64,000 nt of DNA from Zeugodacus cucurbitae (lineage: Eukaryota > Arthropoda > Insecta > Diptera > Tephritidae), in the NCBI RefSeq assembly GCF_028554725.1, contig NC_071669.1, positions 25,333,001-25,397,000 of the forward strand. Direction: 5' to 3'. The notes under the pieces are model-generated. The model was not told where the DNA came from and did not search any database. It saw only the letters and a program-made list of their open reading frames with translations. The position numbers were made by a program, and so were the translations under genes. Positions 1 to 13,000 of the stretch are shown one piece after another. The number at the start of each line of letters is the position of its first letter. Position 1 is the stretch's first letter.

Positions 1-3000
1 AAGCTGTGAAGAGTAGTTTTATTTACATTGTGTATTTTTTTGTTGACTTCGAAAAGTTAATTATTTGTGTGTTAAGTTAAGTGGAAGTGTGAATTTGTTG
101 CTTCTGTTCTGTTGAGGCTTAAATCGACTTTATGATCACGAAATTAAAGTAGACATAAACAGTTTGGCAGATATTCTAATTGTAATGACTGCAATTATTT
201 CCTAATATTATAAATAATTATATTTTCACTTTGTTTGCTGAAATAAGTGCTTAGAAATATATATGTACATATATACTTCTGCGGTGATTCATTAAAGTAG
301 CTAAATCGCACACAAATTGAATTATAGTAGCCAATTTTTCCGAGTCTCGTTATTATTTCTTATCTCAAATATGATCCTATAAGAATGAGTAGTTTCGAAT
401 CACAATTAAATATTGAAAATTATATTTCTAGTTTTATACTAACAAAAACTTATTTCGATTTAGGTTATTTTACCATATTTTTTCTCTTGTGTTTCTTCAA
501 AATTTTGGTTTAATTAATATTTATTTTTCTTCACTTAAATTTCGTATTATTCTAACCAATTTTATAAATTAAATAATATTTAAACTAAATAAAGATTTAA
601 ACGCATATATATTTTTTTACTATTTAAATATACATAATATTTTTTAAACTTAAATTCTATTTCTATAAAATCATCAGTATATTCTTTGATTTTTTAAACT
701 TTAATTGATTAATTGTGATTAAATTTTTTTTATAAGTTTTGTTTGACTATTAAAATTTTTTAGTTTTTATAATATTTTTGACGATCAACATTTTATTTTT
801 AATTGTTATAATATTTTTTTCACAATTAAATTTTTTAATTTTTATAATATTTTTTTGGACAATTAACACTTTTAAAATTGTTAACAATTACAAAAAATAA
901 ATATTTTTTATGATAAACTAATTTCCAATTTATAAAAATTTTTCAAGTTGTTTATACTTTTGTTAAAGTATTTTTTTGACAGTTAACTTTATTTTTTAAT
1001 TTTTACAAATTATTTTTAATTAAAAATTTCAATAGCATCTGCAAGACCGCCTTGTATAAAAATACCGCATATTTAGTTTAAAATCGGTGGCATTTATTTA
1101 TGCGTGTGTACTTACCAATTTGTACTCAGTTTAATTGCAAGTCCGTCTGTCACCTTGGGTTTAAAACTCAACAACAAATCGCCTATGCTCATTATAGTTG
1201 TACCACTTAAGCATATATAAGTGTATATATATCTACGTATATAGGTATATGCATAATGTATCAATATTTGCCCAACTGCAATAGGCATCGATAAATCCAA
1301 TATTTATGTTTACAATCGACGGTTAGCTGCTTGCAGTTTACTCACACACGCACATACATACATATATAGCAGTATATATAAAGTATGTATTTGCTTAGAG
1401 CCATAGTTGGCAAGCGCCTTAAAGCCAATATATGCCGCTTGTTGCGGTGTCCACACAGGTGCGGCTATTTGCTAAAGATTTCTCAATATGCTTCCAGTGT
1501 GCATATATATGTATACATTATGTGCTTGCCATTTATTATGCACACTCAATTGGCTATAGGCCATGTCCAAATACAAACAAACATAACTAAGTATGCCCAA
1601 TAAGGCCAAACATGCAAATGCGTACTGCGTTTCGCCATTGAACGCATATGCGTAGTACGTAGTAAAAACGCGAACTTCTTTTGCACAAATGGCCAAAAGT
1701 GAAATTAATTGTAGTATGATTAATGCCTTCGAGCGAACGTTTTGTCCAAAGTGTGCGACGTGCCTTCGTAGAAGTTCTTAAGCGAAAGTCAATATAAAAA
1801 TAAAAATATAAAAATAAAATGTGTCAATTACTTTTGTTTATAACACTTCAATGTGTTTACCAACTTGCGTTCGCTATTTTTATTGGCACAAAAACACACA
1901 CACACACACATACATACAAGTATGTACATATGTCAACATTTTATTTGAGCATTTCGCATCATTTATGTTGTTTATGATTCAGATTTCTGATAACTTTCAT
2001 TTGATTAGAATTTCCTGCTCTTGCGCTTATCAGTTTTGTTTAGTTGAGTTCGTATTTTTAGATTTCTGTCGAATAGCAGACTGCATACTGTAGGCACGTA
2101 GGCGCGCAAAAAACTGTGTTAGCCGGGTTGGGAAAGACAAGTCTCGCAATCTGTGTACATCTGTATATAGTTGAAGGGCATTTAGTGATTGTTTTTACAA
2201 ATTTTTTGTTATTTATTTTCAAAATAATTATAAATTATGTTCATACGGTATACGTTTGTAGAAGTTTCACTTCAAAATAAACAATAATATATTATAGCGA
2301 ATGTGTCATGTCCTTAAACATTTTTGATCAGAACATTTTTAATATATTAATGAATTTTTATTTTTAACAATACTTATGTTTTTTTAATTTTGTTTTAAAT
2401 TGAATAAAACTGATTTCTGTTTTTAATTTTATTAAGTTTTATTTAATTTAATTTTATTTTATTTTATTTTATTTAAAATGATAAATGAAACAATCACAAC
2501 TCAAAACAGCAATTATCGCAAATCCAAAAAACTACCCAATATTCAGTACACTCATAAATCTCCACGCATCATAAATCTTACCGCTCAAACAGACAGACAC
2601 AGTGCAACCAATGAGTTTAAAGTTAATGTAGGTTTATTACGGCATATATAGTTATATACAGACAAATATTCACACATATTTAGTGAAAGAGCCGTTTCAT
2701 ATGCAGTTATTTATCCATTAGGTAGTAAAGGGTTATTGAAACATATTTCCACATTTTTTAATTGCTGCAATAATATTGTGCTGTAATCTGCGCATTCATT
2801 CATATTTATTTTATTTATTTGCATGAAAGCAGAAAATTTAAACACTTTCAATTATATTTATTTTGTTGGTGTATACTACATATAAAACCTTTTTGTTTGT
2901 TTAAATACAAAATATTTTATTTCAAATAAATGTAGATTTAAGAACAGTTCATAAATTCATATTTTTTGGCTTGATATTAAAATCAGCTTAAATGGACTTA

Positions 3001-3385
3001 TGTTAATAGCAATAATTTGAGTTTTACTGAATAACTTGTGTGAGATATTCGACATTATTTGTCTTAAATATTAAATTGAAATTGGTAGCTCCAGATTATG
3101 CTAAAAAAGCAAGGAAGCATACGCACAGAGCTCTACTAGCAAATAATTTAACAACCTTAGCTTAAATCGACTTAAGGCCTTTTAACGAAAATCCATTGAA
3201 CATTCGTTTTAACTCGTATACTAAACAAGTCACAAATTAAGTATTCAATCTTTAAAATTAGTGTAATTGCGATTACTTCTTAAAGTCACAGTTTTCATTA
3301 TTTACTAGAATAACCAGATTATATTTATAAAATTCGCTTATTCTTCATCACTAACTATTCGTTTTCTTCCTCTATCCACTTTCAG
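1..3385. other. AT-rich non-coding DNA, probable intron of the Commissureless-like gene
   Basis: No convincing coding exon is visible. The stretch at about 380-1020 is extremely AT-rich, with long T and A runs. A short CA repeat sits near 1890-1910 and a TTTTA-type repeat near 2443-2475. The segment ends in a pyrimidine tract and AG at 3384-3385, directly before the exon at 3386. It is therefore most simply the tail of an intron whose upstream exon is outside the window. That reading is inference; the splice acceptor is visible. Confidence 0.5.
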
Positions 3386-3972
3386 ATCGCAACACTGTCG
3401 CACAATCACGCAATGGACACGAAAGTGAAATCACGAAATTGCATCCCGACATTGACGATCCCGTGCCCGAGTACACGCTCGTCTCCGGCTTGCCCTCGTA
3501 TGAAGCTGCGCTGGAGCTGCTCAACAAGTCACCACAATCCTGTCTCATTGTGCATCCAAGCGTCTTTAGCGTGTTCCATGTTAATGAGAAAGCAACAACT
3601 AATGAGCAACAACAACAAACGCCACCAACAACGCCACAATCTCAGCTCGTTGAAGTGACAACGCCACTGTTGCCAACAATAAATGCCGCACAACAACAGC
3701 ATGTAGCGGTAGCTACAACAACAACACCAACTTCAAGCATAGTGAGAGCCGGTAGAGCCTACGCTGTTCTGCCAACTTACGAGGAGGCCAATAGCCCACA
3801 CAACTTGTTGCATGCAACGACTGTCACTTTGACAACTGTCAATGAGAAGGCGGGGAACGCAGCCGCGGGGAAAGCGCGTGAAAAGCAGACAGCCCTTCCT
3901 ATGCCTGTAACAACAACAGCAACAGTAGCAACAACAATATCCAGTGACGTCAGTGTGACGCATAAAAACTAA
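3386..3972 (+). CDS. Commissureless-family protein, 3'-terminal exon (partial gene)
   Basis: The exon opens after TTTCAG at 3380-3385 with two bases that complete a codon. It then reads RNTVAQSRNG and continues for about 195 codons to TAA at 3970-3972. About 30 residues in there is an acidic segment (HPDIDDPVPEY) followed by GLPSYEAAL, and about 80 residues later a second motif, LPTYEEA. LPSY is the sorting motif of Drosophila Commissureless, which moves Robo receptors from the Golgi to endosomes. LPxY motifs also resemble binding sites for Nedd4-type WW domains. Between and after the motifs the protein is low-complexity Gln/Thr/Ala with CAA and ACA runs, as expected of a disordered cytoplasmic tail. 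The transmembrane segment and start would lie in exons left of the window. Whether this is comm, comm2 or comm3 cannot be decided here. An unrelated LPxY-bearing adaptor is possible but less likely. Confidence 0.6.
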
Positions 3973-4520
3973 CGGCATAATGTCACGGCCAAGTTCCGCC
4001 GTTGTCACTAGTGACACTTGAGTGTAGAAGTTTGACAGCTGTCAGTTGGACTGCGCACAACTACACTACTACACCGCAACTGTGATATTGTTTACCTTAA
4101 CTGTTTGTTGTTTTGTACTTAGTTCCAGTGGTTATTTTTTTATTGTATGTAGGTAATAACCCTTTGTTCAACGCGAAAATGCAATTTTTGCTGGAGATTT
4201 GTCAATGTCATAAATAGGTAAATAGTTTTCTCCAAACGACTGTGATGCACTCACACAAATCTTGGTTAGACTCGAGATTTAGTTAAGCACGATTACCAAT
4301 TTCCACGAAAGGTTTCAATACTTTTGTTAATTGTATTTTATTTATTTATAAGCGATTTTTATATTTTAAATCGAAAGTAGGCACGATACGTTTTAAACTC
4401 ATTCAAAACCATCCTAAGTAATTATTTATTTTAATAGTTAGAGAAGAAATATGTGAATTATTTAAATAAAAGAATTAAACAATTTTTTCAAAAAGATATT
4501 GTGTCATTATTTCAATAAAT
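3973..4520 (+). other. 3' UTR and poly(A) signals of the Commissureless-like gene
   Basis: Non-coding DNA follows the stop at 3972. AATAAA hexamers occur at 4465-4470 and again near 4515. Either could set the 3' end, giving a UTR of roughly 0.5 kb. The transcript end is inferred. Confidence 0.4.
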
Positions 4521-4787
4521 AGATAATAAATATTTCATTTTTCAGCTGTGGATTCGTTACTGAATTAATACCAAAGTTGAAATTGAAAAAAAAATAAGAG
4601 AAGATAAATGGAGTTCACCGTTCCCCTTTTGAAAAGTCATTTACGCACCTCTGTCACGATACATCGCAAGCTAAAGATTATTTTTGTTTATTAAGAATCT
4701 TTCGAAAAATTTTAGAAAAATATTGAAAATTATTTTATGTGTATTTGAACTCTTCTGCTAAGACTTTTCAAATTTCATAACACCGTA

Positions 4788-4895
4788 CAATACTCGGCTG
4801 GATGTTGAACCAAACTTATTTTTTCTGGGAGATTGAGACATGAGTAAATAATTGCATTCTCCGATTTTCGAAGTTAGGCTAAAAAATTGAAATAT
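4788..4895 (+). repeat. Dispersed repeat, copy 1 (similar to 35235-35330)
   Basis: The stretch beginning ACTCGGCTGGA, through CTGGGAGATT and CCGATTTTCGA, is repeated with substitutions at 35235-35330. The similarity ends without visible terminal repeats. The family is unknown to me. Confidence 0.45.
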
Positions 4896-5099
4896 TTGGT
4901 TTCGAAGTTCTGAAACAGGGATACCAAATGTAGGCATGGCGTCCTCCCAAACCCAGCTACCTCAGTTAAGGGTCGGGATTTTAGTAATCACGTTTGTATA
5001 ACAATCCGTTTTATCCTCCTGGTGGATAGACTTTGTTACCTTGTTGAGTCCGAAACAAGGCTCACTTTCTCTTATTCGTGACTGATTTGGTTATCTCAT

Positions 5100-5280
5100 C
5101 GCTCTCTGGGTAACTCACGGAGCCCAAGCATACTATGGAAGGACCAAGTGCATTGGGACCTATCTGCACTTGAGATGTGCAACTGCCGTGACTTCGCAAA
5201 AAATAGAGACAACTGACGAAACTTTGTGTTCTCGGCCTAGATCTACCAACGGTTGTAGTGCCAAAGGAGAAGAAGAAGGG
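5100..5280 (+). mobile_element. 3' tail fragment of a non-LTR retrotransposon
   Basis: Broken translation resembles the extreme C-terminus of the endonuclease-reverse transcriptase family also seen at 9470-10080 and 48750-49830. Recognisable parts are a 'DLSALEMCN'-like stretch and an 'NFVFSA'-like stretch. The fragment closes with an AGAAGAAGAAG tail. The same phrases (GGGACCT, CACTTG, TTCTCGGCC) recur at 49755-49820. No open frame remains. The clade, RTE/BovB-like, is assigned from memory. Confidence 0.45.
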
Positions 5281-5363
5281 TGTGATTCTTACTACGACTT
5301 CTAAAACTCTTCAAATCTAGCCAATAAAATTTCTGACTGATTTCTCTTTTATTAGATTTAAAA

Positions 5364-6697
5364 TCCATATTAATATTATAAATGCGAAAGTAACTGTGTC
5401 TGTCTGTTACTCTTTCACGCCTAAACGGCTGAACGGATTTTGATGAAATTTGGTATGGGATAACCTAGTCATAGGCTATAAATAATCACGCCATCGTTCT
5501 TAGGGGGTAGGCAGTAGGCAGATAACTAAATTGAGTTAGTGATTTTTAGTCGTTTTTGTTGGGACTTTTGCTTTACTTTTTAAACGGCTGAACGGATTTT
5601 GATGAAATTTGGTAAGGTAATAGATGGTTACCTAAAAACGGATATAAGATCAAAAAGATCCCGTCATCGTACTTAGGGGGTAGGAAGTAGGCAGAAAACT
5701 GAATTGAGTTAGTGATTTTTTATGGTTTTTGCTGGGAGTTTTGCTCTATCATGCCCAAACGGCTGAACGGATTTTAATGAAATTTAGTTAGGAGATATTA
5801 ATAATTAACATTTTGTTTTACTTCTAATTTACAGTTACATAAATATAATATAAACATGAATTGCTGTTCGTTAGTCTCGCAAAAAGTCGAGAACGGCCAA
5901 ACCGATCTGGCTAATTTTAGTCTTGAAATATTCGTGGAAGGCCGGGAAAAGATTAGAGAGTGAGTAAATATGGAAAAATTGCGAGGAAGATAATAATAAG
6001 AGAATTTTATTCGAGTTGACAAGAAAAATATAAAAAGAGAAAACAAATATTCAAGAAGTCGCTGGAGGTACTGCACAGGACTTTAAAAGATATTGATTGT
6101 CGATGAACGTCTATGGTGATTTAATCCAGACTCTTCCAATTATTCCTGGATCAACTGTTACTGACGGGCTAATCGCATGCCTAAAATCATTTAATTTGTG
6201 GTCACACATAAAGAATCGCCAATTAACAACTAACATATGAGTGTTTTTGCAACAATATCAAATTGCGATTGGAGAAGCAGTTGGCTGTTGACACCTCGAT
6301 GGATTAATAGCATTTCCAACAGATTTCTGTCACTTCATTGACTCGAAGGAGAAGTTTTCCTGACATGAAACCTCAATATGATAACCACAAATGACTGATT
6401 GAATGGCCTATATTAGTGGTAAAAAAAGATATCGATGATCTTAATGCGACAATTTAGAATTTCGGACCAAGAGAGTTTACACAGCTACAAACCAGGATGA
6501 CGTAGTCAATTATCCCAAACTATTTAAAATTGCCTGTACTATCAACACTCACTTTGCAATTAAAAGCAGTGTGAGTTGTCATCATGCTACGTAACATAAA
6601 TCGACCTCGAGTAATCAATATCGTCACCGAAGCCAAGATTGGACGAACTTAATTTAATTCATACCTTGCCACAAAAACGTGTGGCCGGGTCTGCTAG
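5364..6697 (+). mobile_element. Decayed Helitron with helicase relics
   Basis: The left end is TC followed by an ATTAATATTATAAATGCGAA-like start, the usual beginning of insect Helitrons. The right end is GTGTGGCCGGGTCTGCTAG, a short GC hairpin closing in CTAG. The host bases are A at 5363 and T at 6698, as expected for insertion between A and T. Three copies of a roughly 170-bp unit containing 'CGGCTGAACGGATTTTGAT' start near 5424, 5580 and 5757. From about 6120 a frame-broken translation matches the PIF1-type helicase region of Helitron proteins: a TLPIIPGST-like motif, LIACLKSFNLW, FPTDFCHFIDSKE, then a late LLRNINRPR-like motif. The Rep domain is missing. The 1.33-kb copy is clearly non-functional. 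Confidence 0.75.
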
Positions 6698-8570
6698 TTG
6701 AGTAATATAAACTGATACTCTGTTTTCAAAAAAGTTAACACTCAAAGAAAACGTGCTTAGTATTATCGTCATACCACTCCCCAAGCATCTTGATACAAGT
6801 AGTTCCTACGTCTAGTGATCCTTTTTTCGACAGTTTCGCAAGTTCCAACGCGGTCAGTTAGATATAACTTATTGACTTCGTATATAGAAAAAAGATTTTA
6901 TATCCTTATTTGACAGTATGGCTTCGGAGCACAGTTTCCAGACCAATCAGAGCTAACTGATTTGAAAGTAAAATCTCAAGATCCTAACCTAAATATTTTG
7001 TTCGACCCAGGGAAGACTCGCCAATTAAATATAGTGACGAACAATTTTTTCATTTCATTCTATAGAATAGTCTAACTGTTTTATTATTATTTATCATGCC
7101 ATCTGCTACCGTGCTTAAAAAAGAAAAGTTGAGAATCTTCAATAGCTTCGCTCCATACAATCCAATTGAGTTATTACTAACGAAGAAGTTTAACTGAGGT
7201 CACTTGTGTCTAATAATGTCGTCGAATACAAAATTGAAGATAAATGTTTATTAATCCACGACTTTGTGTTTCACGTTTCAACACGCCAACTAGTTCATGA
7301 TTAAATTATAGCCAACTTCATTTGAATAATCACTGCTATGATTACAAAAACATCAAAACGAGCGCATTCAAATCTTTTATGCCGTTTTCAACACATGCAA
7401 CGCGAATTTGCATATGTGTGCGTAGGAATTTGCATAATTACTCAACAGAGAGATAAAGTTGAAGTTTAAGGTGAATATATCATCGCGCTATCGAAATATC
7501 AAAACGACAAAGCAAATGAAGAGCTTGACCCAGAGACAGTGTGTGTGGCAGAGACTACCTCAACAAGTGATCACAGCCATAGGCATATTTACATGTCTGT
7601 ATGTCTGATATTCAAATGTCAGACGGATCGTTCTGGAAGTGGAATTTTTGTTACTCCAAAAGTGGCCAGACTTGATGGCGATCTGTCAAGGCTGATTATG
7701 TTTACTACGCTTAAGCAATTATCAGGTATTTAATTGAAATGTGATCGTCAACAACAAATCTGCACTTACATACATATCTACCTTCGCATATATATAAAAA
7801 TTTATATGGCGATTAGTAAACAAAGGCGTTGGTAAACAAACGTGATCGAAACGAGTAAGTACATTTAAACCGCTATAGTGTGACGTATCGAACGTTTTTG
7901 AACGACTGCATATTTTTCCATATACTCGTACGGTCCAAAGCATAGCAGCATTAGCTTCTGTAAAATGTAATTCAAATGTTAAAACTGGTTTCGTACATAC
8001 TAATTGAGTTTAATAAATTGAAAAATTTACAGCCGATTAATTTATTCATTAATAATTTAGAGAACCACATTTTTGTTCTGCTTCAGAGTGGCAAGTGCAT
8101 AACATCTAACTCGGCAAACCCACCTTCAGAAACGTTATAGACAAAGAATCGATGGGAGCAAATTATTCTAGACTAGACTATAAAAATCTATCTAAAGAAA
8201 ATTTATTTTTCTTCCGTAGTAAAACCCATTGATAGTAAACCAATAAGTTTACATTAAAACATAATCCCATGGAAGGTTGCCAGCTTTTTAAAACAGACGT
8301 AAATTAATATCAACCTCCTACGGTTCCCTATAATTCAACCGAATGGAAATTTGACAGCTAGTATGGAAAAATTAAGAATTTTCGTCAAATAGACACAGTT
8401 GTTTAGTCAGGCTCTTTTGCCTCCCTTTTCAGCTAGCCAATATCACACTGAAGAGCTTTAATAAAGCTTATGTAGCCATATATGTTTAAAAATCACACTT
8501 GAGTTATCATAAACCACCGCTCGAATATGATACTAGAAGTTTAGTTGTGTAATCGTTCAATTCTGATATA
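6698..8570. other. Unassigned non-coding stretch
   Basis: I see no long frame, splice-linked exon set or terminal repeat here. Short open frames of 60-73 codons at 7539-7733 (+) and 7722-7943 (-) overlap each other and have no recognisable content. Confidence 0.4.
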
Positions 8571-9139
8571 CAGTGACCAAAAAAGTTTACGTACAAATCG
8601 TTTTCAAGCATATAGTCTGAAAATCCAACTAAAACAAATCGTAATCGAAATTTTTTTTCATACAATGTTCAAGATTAAGATTAAATATTTGGCGTAATAA
8701 TACCCTTTTAATAACATAATAATAATGCGTTTTTCGGAGAAATCTAACGGGAATAAATTATTTGTGTTTAAAACTATTCAATTGCTTAAATGATGTCTCA
8801 GGAGAATTCTAATTTTGTGTCGAACGTCAAAGTGTAAAGTAAAAATGGGTTAGGGTCGTGAAATTTCATTTGAGAGTTCTGGGTGTAGCGTACATCATCA
8901 AAGCATTCGAAATGTACTTCACACGAATGGGTACTATGTGTACAAAAACTATTAATACCTCGGGCGAATCGAGAAAAGAAGCTTGCATTTCTAAGCAAAT
9001 ACCCTGATAAACCAAACTCGTTTTGTAATTTTTTTATAATTTGGGTTCGGTTTTTGAGTTTTTTTATATAAAGGAAATAATATATTTAATTGAGTTTCTT
9101 CCAAAAAACAACATGTACGTAAACTTTTTTTGCCCACTG
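8571..9139 (+). mobile_element. Internally deleted Tc1-like transposon
   Basis: The TIRs are imperfect: CAGTGACCAAAAAAGTTTAC at the left, and at the right CAGTGGGCAAAAAAAGTTTA in reverse complement. TA dinucleotides flank both ends (8569-8570 and 9140-9141). Inside, a frame-broken plus-strand translation near 8900-9000 contains PRANREKKLAFLSKY. This resembles the segment joining the DNA-binding and catalytic parts of Tc1 transposases. At 569 bp the copy is about a third of an autonomous Tc1 element, and the DDE catalytic region is missing. Confidence 0.7.
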
Positions 9140-9469
9140 TAGTTTTTTTATACAGTGAGAATATGTGCTTTACATTATAAATGCACAGCTGATGAAAAAA
9201 AATTTAAAAATAATAAACAGGATTTAGAGTATATTTATTTACGTATAGTAATGTTAGTACATTTTGAAATGCATAGCATAAATTAAATTCTTCAGATTGT
9301 GATTGTTTAAAGCTATTAGTACATTTAACAAGCTGGTTCATGCAATCACGTGTCTATCTCTGGCGACAACAATTACTATGTGTACAACATGTAGTAAATA
9401 ATTTTATTCTACTAACGCGTTTCGCAAAAATGATATTGGATATAGACTAATGTATGTATGTGATTGGCG

Positions 9470-10080
9470 TTGCAAATGTTTAGCCGGTTACCACTTCTCT
9501 CTCTCCTTCGTAGTTCGGCGCCAGTTGGAGATCCCAAGTGTAACCAGGTCGGTCTCCACCTGGTCCCTCCAACGGAGTGGAGGCCTTCCCCTTCCTCGGC
9601 TTCCTCCGGCGAGTACTGCATCGAACACTTTCAGGGCTGGAGAGTTTTCGTCCATTCGGACAACATGACCTAGCCAGCGTAGCCGCTGTCTTTCCATCGT
9701 CTGCGGTACTCGCCGTTGCCAATGTTCTGAGGACTATAAATCTTGCGCATAATTTTCCTCATGAAAACTCCTAGTGTCGTCTCATCTGATGTTGACATCG
9801 TCCAAGCTTCTGCACCATAAAGCAGGACGGGAATGATAAGCGACTTGTAGAGTTTGATTTTGGTTTTTCGAGAGAGGACTTTACTGTTCAATTGCCTACT
9901 CAGTCCAAAGTAGCACCTGTTGGCAAGAGTGATTCGGCGCTGGATTTCAAGGCTGACATTGTTGGTGTTGTTAATGCTGGTTCTCAGATATACGAAACTA
10001 TCTACTACTTCAAAGTTATGGCTGTCAACAGTGTTGCGAGTGCGCTGACTGTTTGTTTGATGACAGACTAATAGTCCCAC
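9470..10080 (-). mobile_element. Non-LTR retrotransposon, C-terminal reverse transcriptase fragment
   Basis: The minus-strand frame 10080-9670 reads FEVVDSFVYL, RRITLANRCYFGLSRQL, LSRKTKIKLYKSL and PVLLYGAEAWT. These are hallmark phrases of the post-catalytic region of an insect endonuclease-reverse transcriptase family. After a frameshift near 9690 it continues in the frame 9697-9488 with RQRLRWLGHVVRMDE and GRGRPPLRW, the conserved C-terminal end. The catalytic YADD region is absent, so this is a 5'-truncated, frameshifted dead copy. The clade (RTE/BovB-like) is recalled, not tested. Confidence 0.8.
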
Positions 10081-13000
10081 ATAAATATGTATAAAATATT
10101 TTGAGCTGAGAATGAAGCTTATTTAATCAAGTCTGTCCGTTTGGTGGACCCACAGTCTGCTGAATAAAATAAAACTTGTTGAGTGCGCAACGGTCATAGA
10201 GGCGGGTTTAAATACTGAGGAAGACAGAACTCAAATTGAAAAGAAAGGAAATCAATGTTTCAAAAGATCGTATCAATTGCTGTTAGAATGGATGTTCGAC
10301 CGAAGCAGTCTTATACTTGCACTTTGATATATGGCTTTGATACTTTAATCAGGGAAGTGGCCATCGATTACAACTATAGTCAATTAAAGTAAAGTTATAT
10401 TTTTTTTTTTCCATAAACCAGAAATCCCACCATAATGATAGAGATTTTGCTGAGCAACTGAAGAACGGAAGTCTAACTATACTTGTATTTACGATCGAAA
10501 TAAATAAAATAACAACTAAAAGTACTTTCAGTAAACTCACCAATGATTACGGTGAGATGATGCTTCCTATGAGACAGCAGCTGGAAGGACCACCAGTGCT
10601 TTTGCAGTTTCTAGCGATTCACACAAAACAGATTGCAAAGCAGTTCGAAGCTACTGATAAATCCTTTCCTTATCGAACCCAAGGTCAGTGTTCCCGCTCT
10701 GCTGTCGGAGTGAATACTCACCTCGCTAAAGGAAACCGCACTTCGGAGCTGTTTGTTTACTGTTACCTTTAAAGAGCCACCTCTGCCTGCAATACGCTGT
10801 AATGGTCTGGCAGCCGAAAACTGTTAATTGACAACTTCCTGCAGAAGGCTCCCCCTCCCACCTTCCCCGTGAGCTTCGATACATCCGTGAAAATCCACAC
10901 TGCGCCTCTGCTCCATCGGGAATGAATCTAATATTCGACAGTTTTTTATTGCGGGTAGAAAAAACTCCACAGTTATTAATTTACTTAGATTTCGTAGAGC
11001 TTTCTGAAATAACATTACCCCCGAGAAGTCATGCCAAACGCTTCCGAACAGATTTATCGACACCTTCTTAAGACATCTGATTACATAGATCCACAATCTC
11101 AGCTGCGAAACTGAAAGTAAAACCAAAAAAAACAAAAAAAAAAACATCCAATCAGCAAATAAATAATCGAAATGGAAATAAAAAACGTAAATTGTATTTA
11201 TATTAATTCGATGGCGTTTCAATAATTCGAATTCACGCTCGCGCAATCAGCAGTGCCTCCCATCGATTTCCACACCAAACCAGCGCGCAAATCACCGTAA
11301 TTTGCATCGGCTTAGAGTCAGCTCGAAGCGAGTTTTCAAAAAGTGGGTCAACAGCGAAGTCGTTGTCGACGCGTCGGTGACGTACAATGCGTCACGCCAC
11401 AGCAAAATTAACTCGTTCGTAGCCACTGAAACCATTGAAGCCATGGAAGCCGTTGCAAAGCGACGTTGTCTTAGTCGTTTAATAACGCGCGGGAAACCGG
11501 TTTCACTTTCATGGTGCGGGTCACATATGGTCTGCCTTACAATTGGATATACAAGAATTCATTCACTCACTTGTTTGTACAAATGTACATATGTACATAT
11601 AAATATTTACAACTTCGAATCGATATGAGATATGTTGAGCGAAGATGCTGATAGCAATGGAGATGGAGATGCAGATGAGACGCCTTGGCGGCCACGCGTG
11701 ACAAACTGTAACTGCTGCACGTACACAAATACATTAATGTATATATTCAAGCACATACCCCATTGTGAAATGAACTGGTTACAAAGTAACTGAAAACTAG
11801 TTTGAAGCAAAACCCCAATAGTCGGCCGACAATATTTTACTACCTACAATCAGTAAGTTATCAGGCCTTTGTTTCAAAATATGACTCAGTCTCAGAAATT
11901 TCTTTCCAGCGTTCATATATTTAAAGTCTGAAAAGCGGTAAAACTCGCTGAGGGTCCTGAGCATATCCAAAAATAATAGTTTGTTTCCGGTTTTATACGA
12001 TTTTGAGTCGGTCCATTGCATTCAGTCCATTCGGATATGTGTATATCTCAAAATATAAAAATGTGTTTCTGTTTTGGTGGCCATGGAAATATGGATAGAA
12101 ATCTGTAGGTAGATATCAATAAAAAAAATCAGGTTTCCTAAAATTGATCAGGTCCAAGCAATGCTTAGAATCTCCAATTCGTTGTTACTCTTGGTCAATT
12201 AAGATCTTGTGCAGCACCCACTTTGCACTGAACTGAAATTGAAATTTCATATACCCAAATATCCAAGACCGATCTGCCCTACAAATGCATTCTTTTGACA
12301 TCTTCAGATACTGACTGTCAAATATCTCAATCAACCTTATTCTACGTTCATCCAAAATAATTTGAAAATTGAAATTCGTTTAGAAAGTTAGGTCTAACTA
12401 CAAAGAGATATATGAAACTAATTTATATTGTATAATTTCTGCGCATCTGGCATTTACGAACCACTTCGGTACGAAAATCGTGGTCATAAACTATTATTTT
12501 TCAGACTAGTTAATTTCAGTCTACACGCAAACTAGTCTTTTCGTTGAGTATTTTCATATTGCACCACCTGTTAGCTGTTCATAGTTACTTTTGGCATCGT
12601 GCGTCTATCAGAAAATTAAAAGGCTTTAATGACTTGTTGCTGCCGAAACATCGTAAATTCCCCATTGTTTGGGAGACTCGTTGGCGTGAAGCTTTTGTTC
12701 AATAAATCGTTAACTTCGTTCAGCAGATAGCTTAACAAGAGATCAAAAAGATCGAGCACAGTAATCAGCCGACACACACATATTCGTTAACACATATTCG
12801 TTAACACACACATTCGTTAACTAAAGCTTACAAAACGCACAACGCTCTGAGACGGAGCATGGCGCATTTGTTGACGGCACTTTCACTTGGCAACCGTGAA
12901 TTTACGAATTTACGCCCAACTCTTGACTTTGACTTTTCTCTCTCTTTGACTGCTATTGAATTGTGCATTTTTTTGCTGTTTTTGTTTTGACGGCGTGTTT

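Noticed and set aside
2085..2160. GC-richer patch considered as a tRNA
   Set aside because: No cloverleaf with consistent T-loop and acceptor stem could be drawn.
3733..4017. Minus-strand frame of 94 codons across the Commissureless-like exon
   Set aside because: It is the shadow of the CAA/ACA repeat-rich coding strand, giving runs of Cys; the plus strand has the recognisable motifs and a splice acceptor.
10824..11628. Frames of 140 (minus) and 108 (plus) codons in the 11-kb region
   Set aside because: One is Phe/Leu-rich, reading through T-rich DNA; the other starts at TTG. Neither has domains or splice partners.
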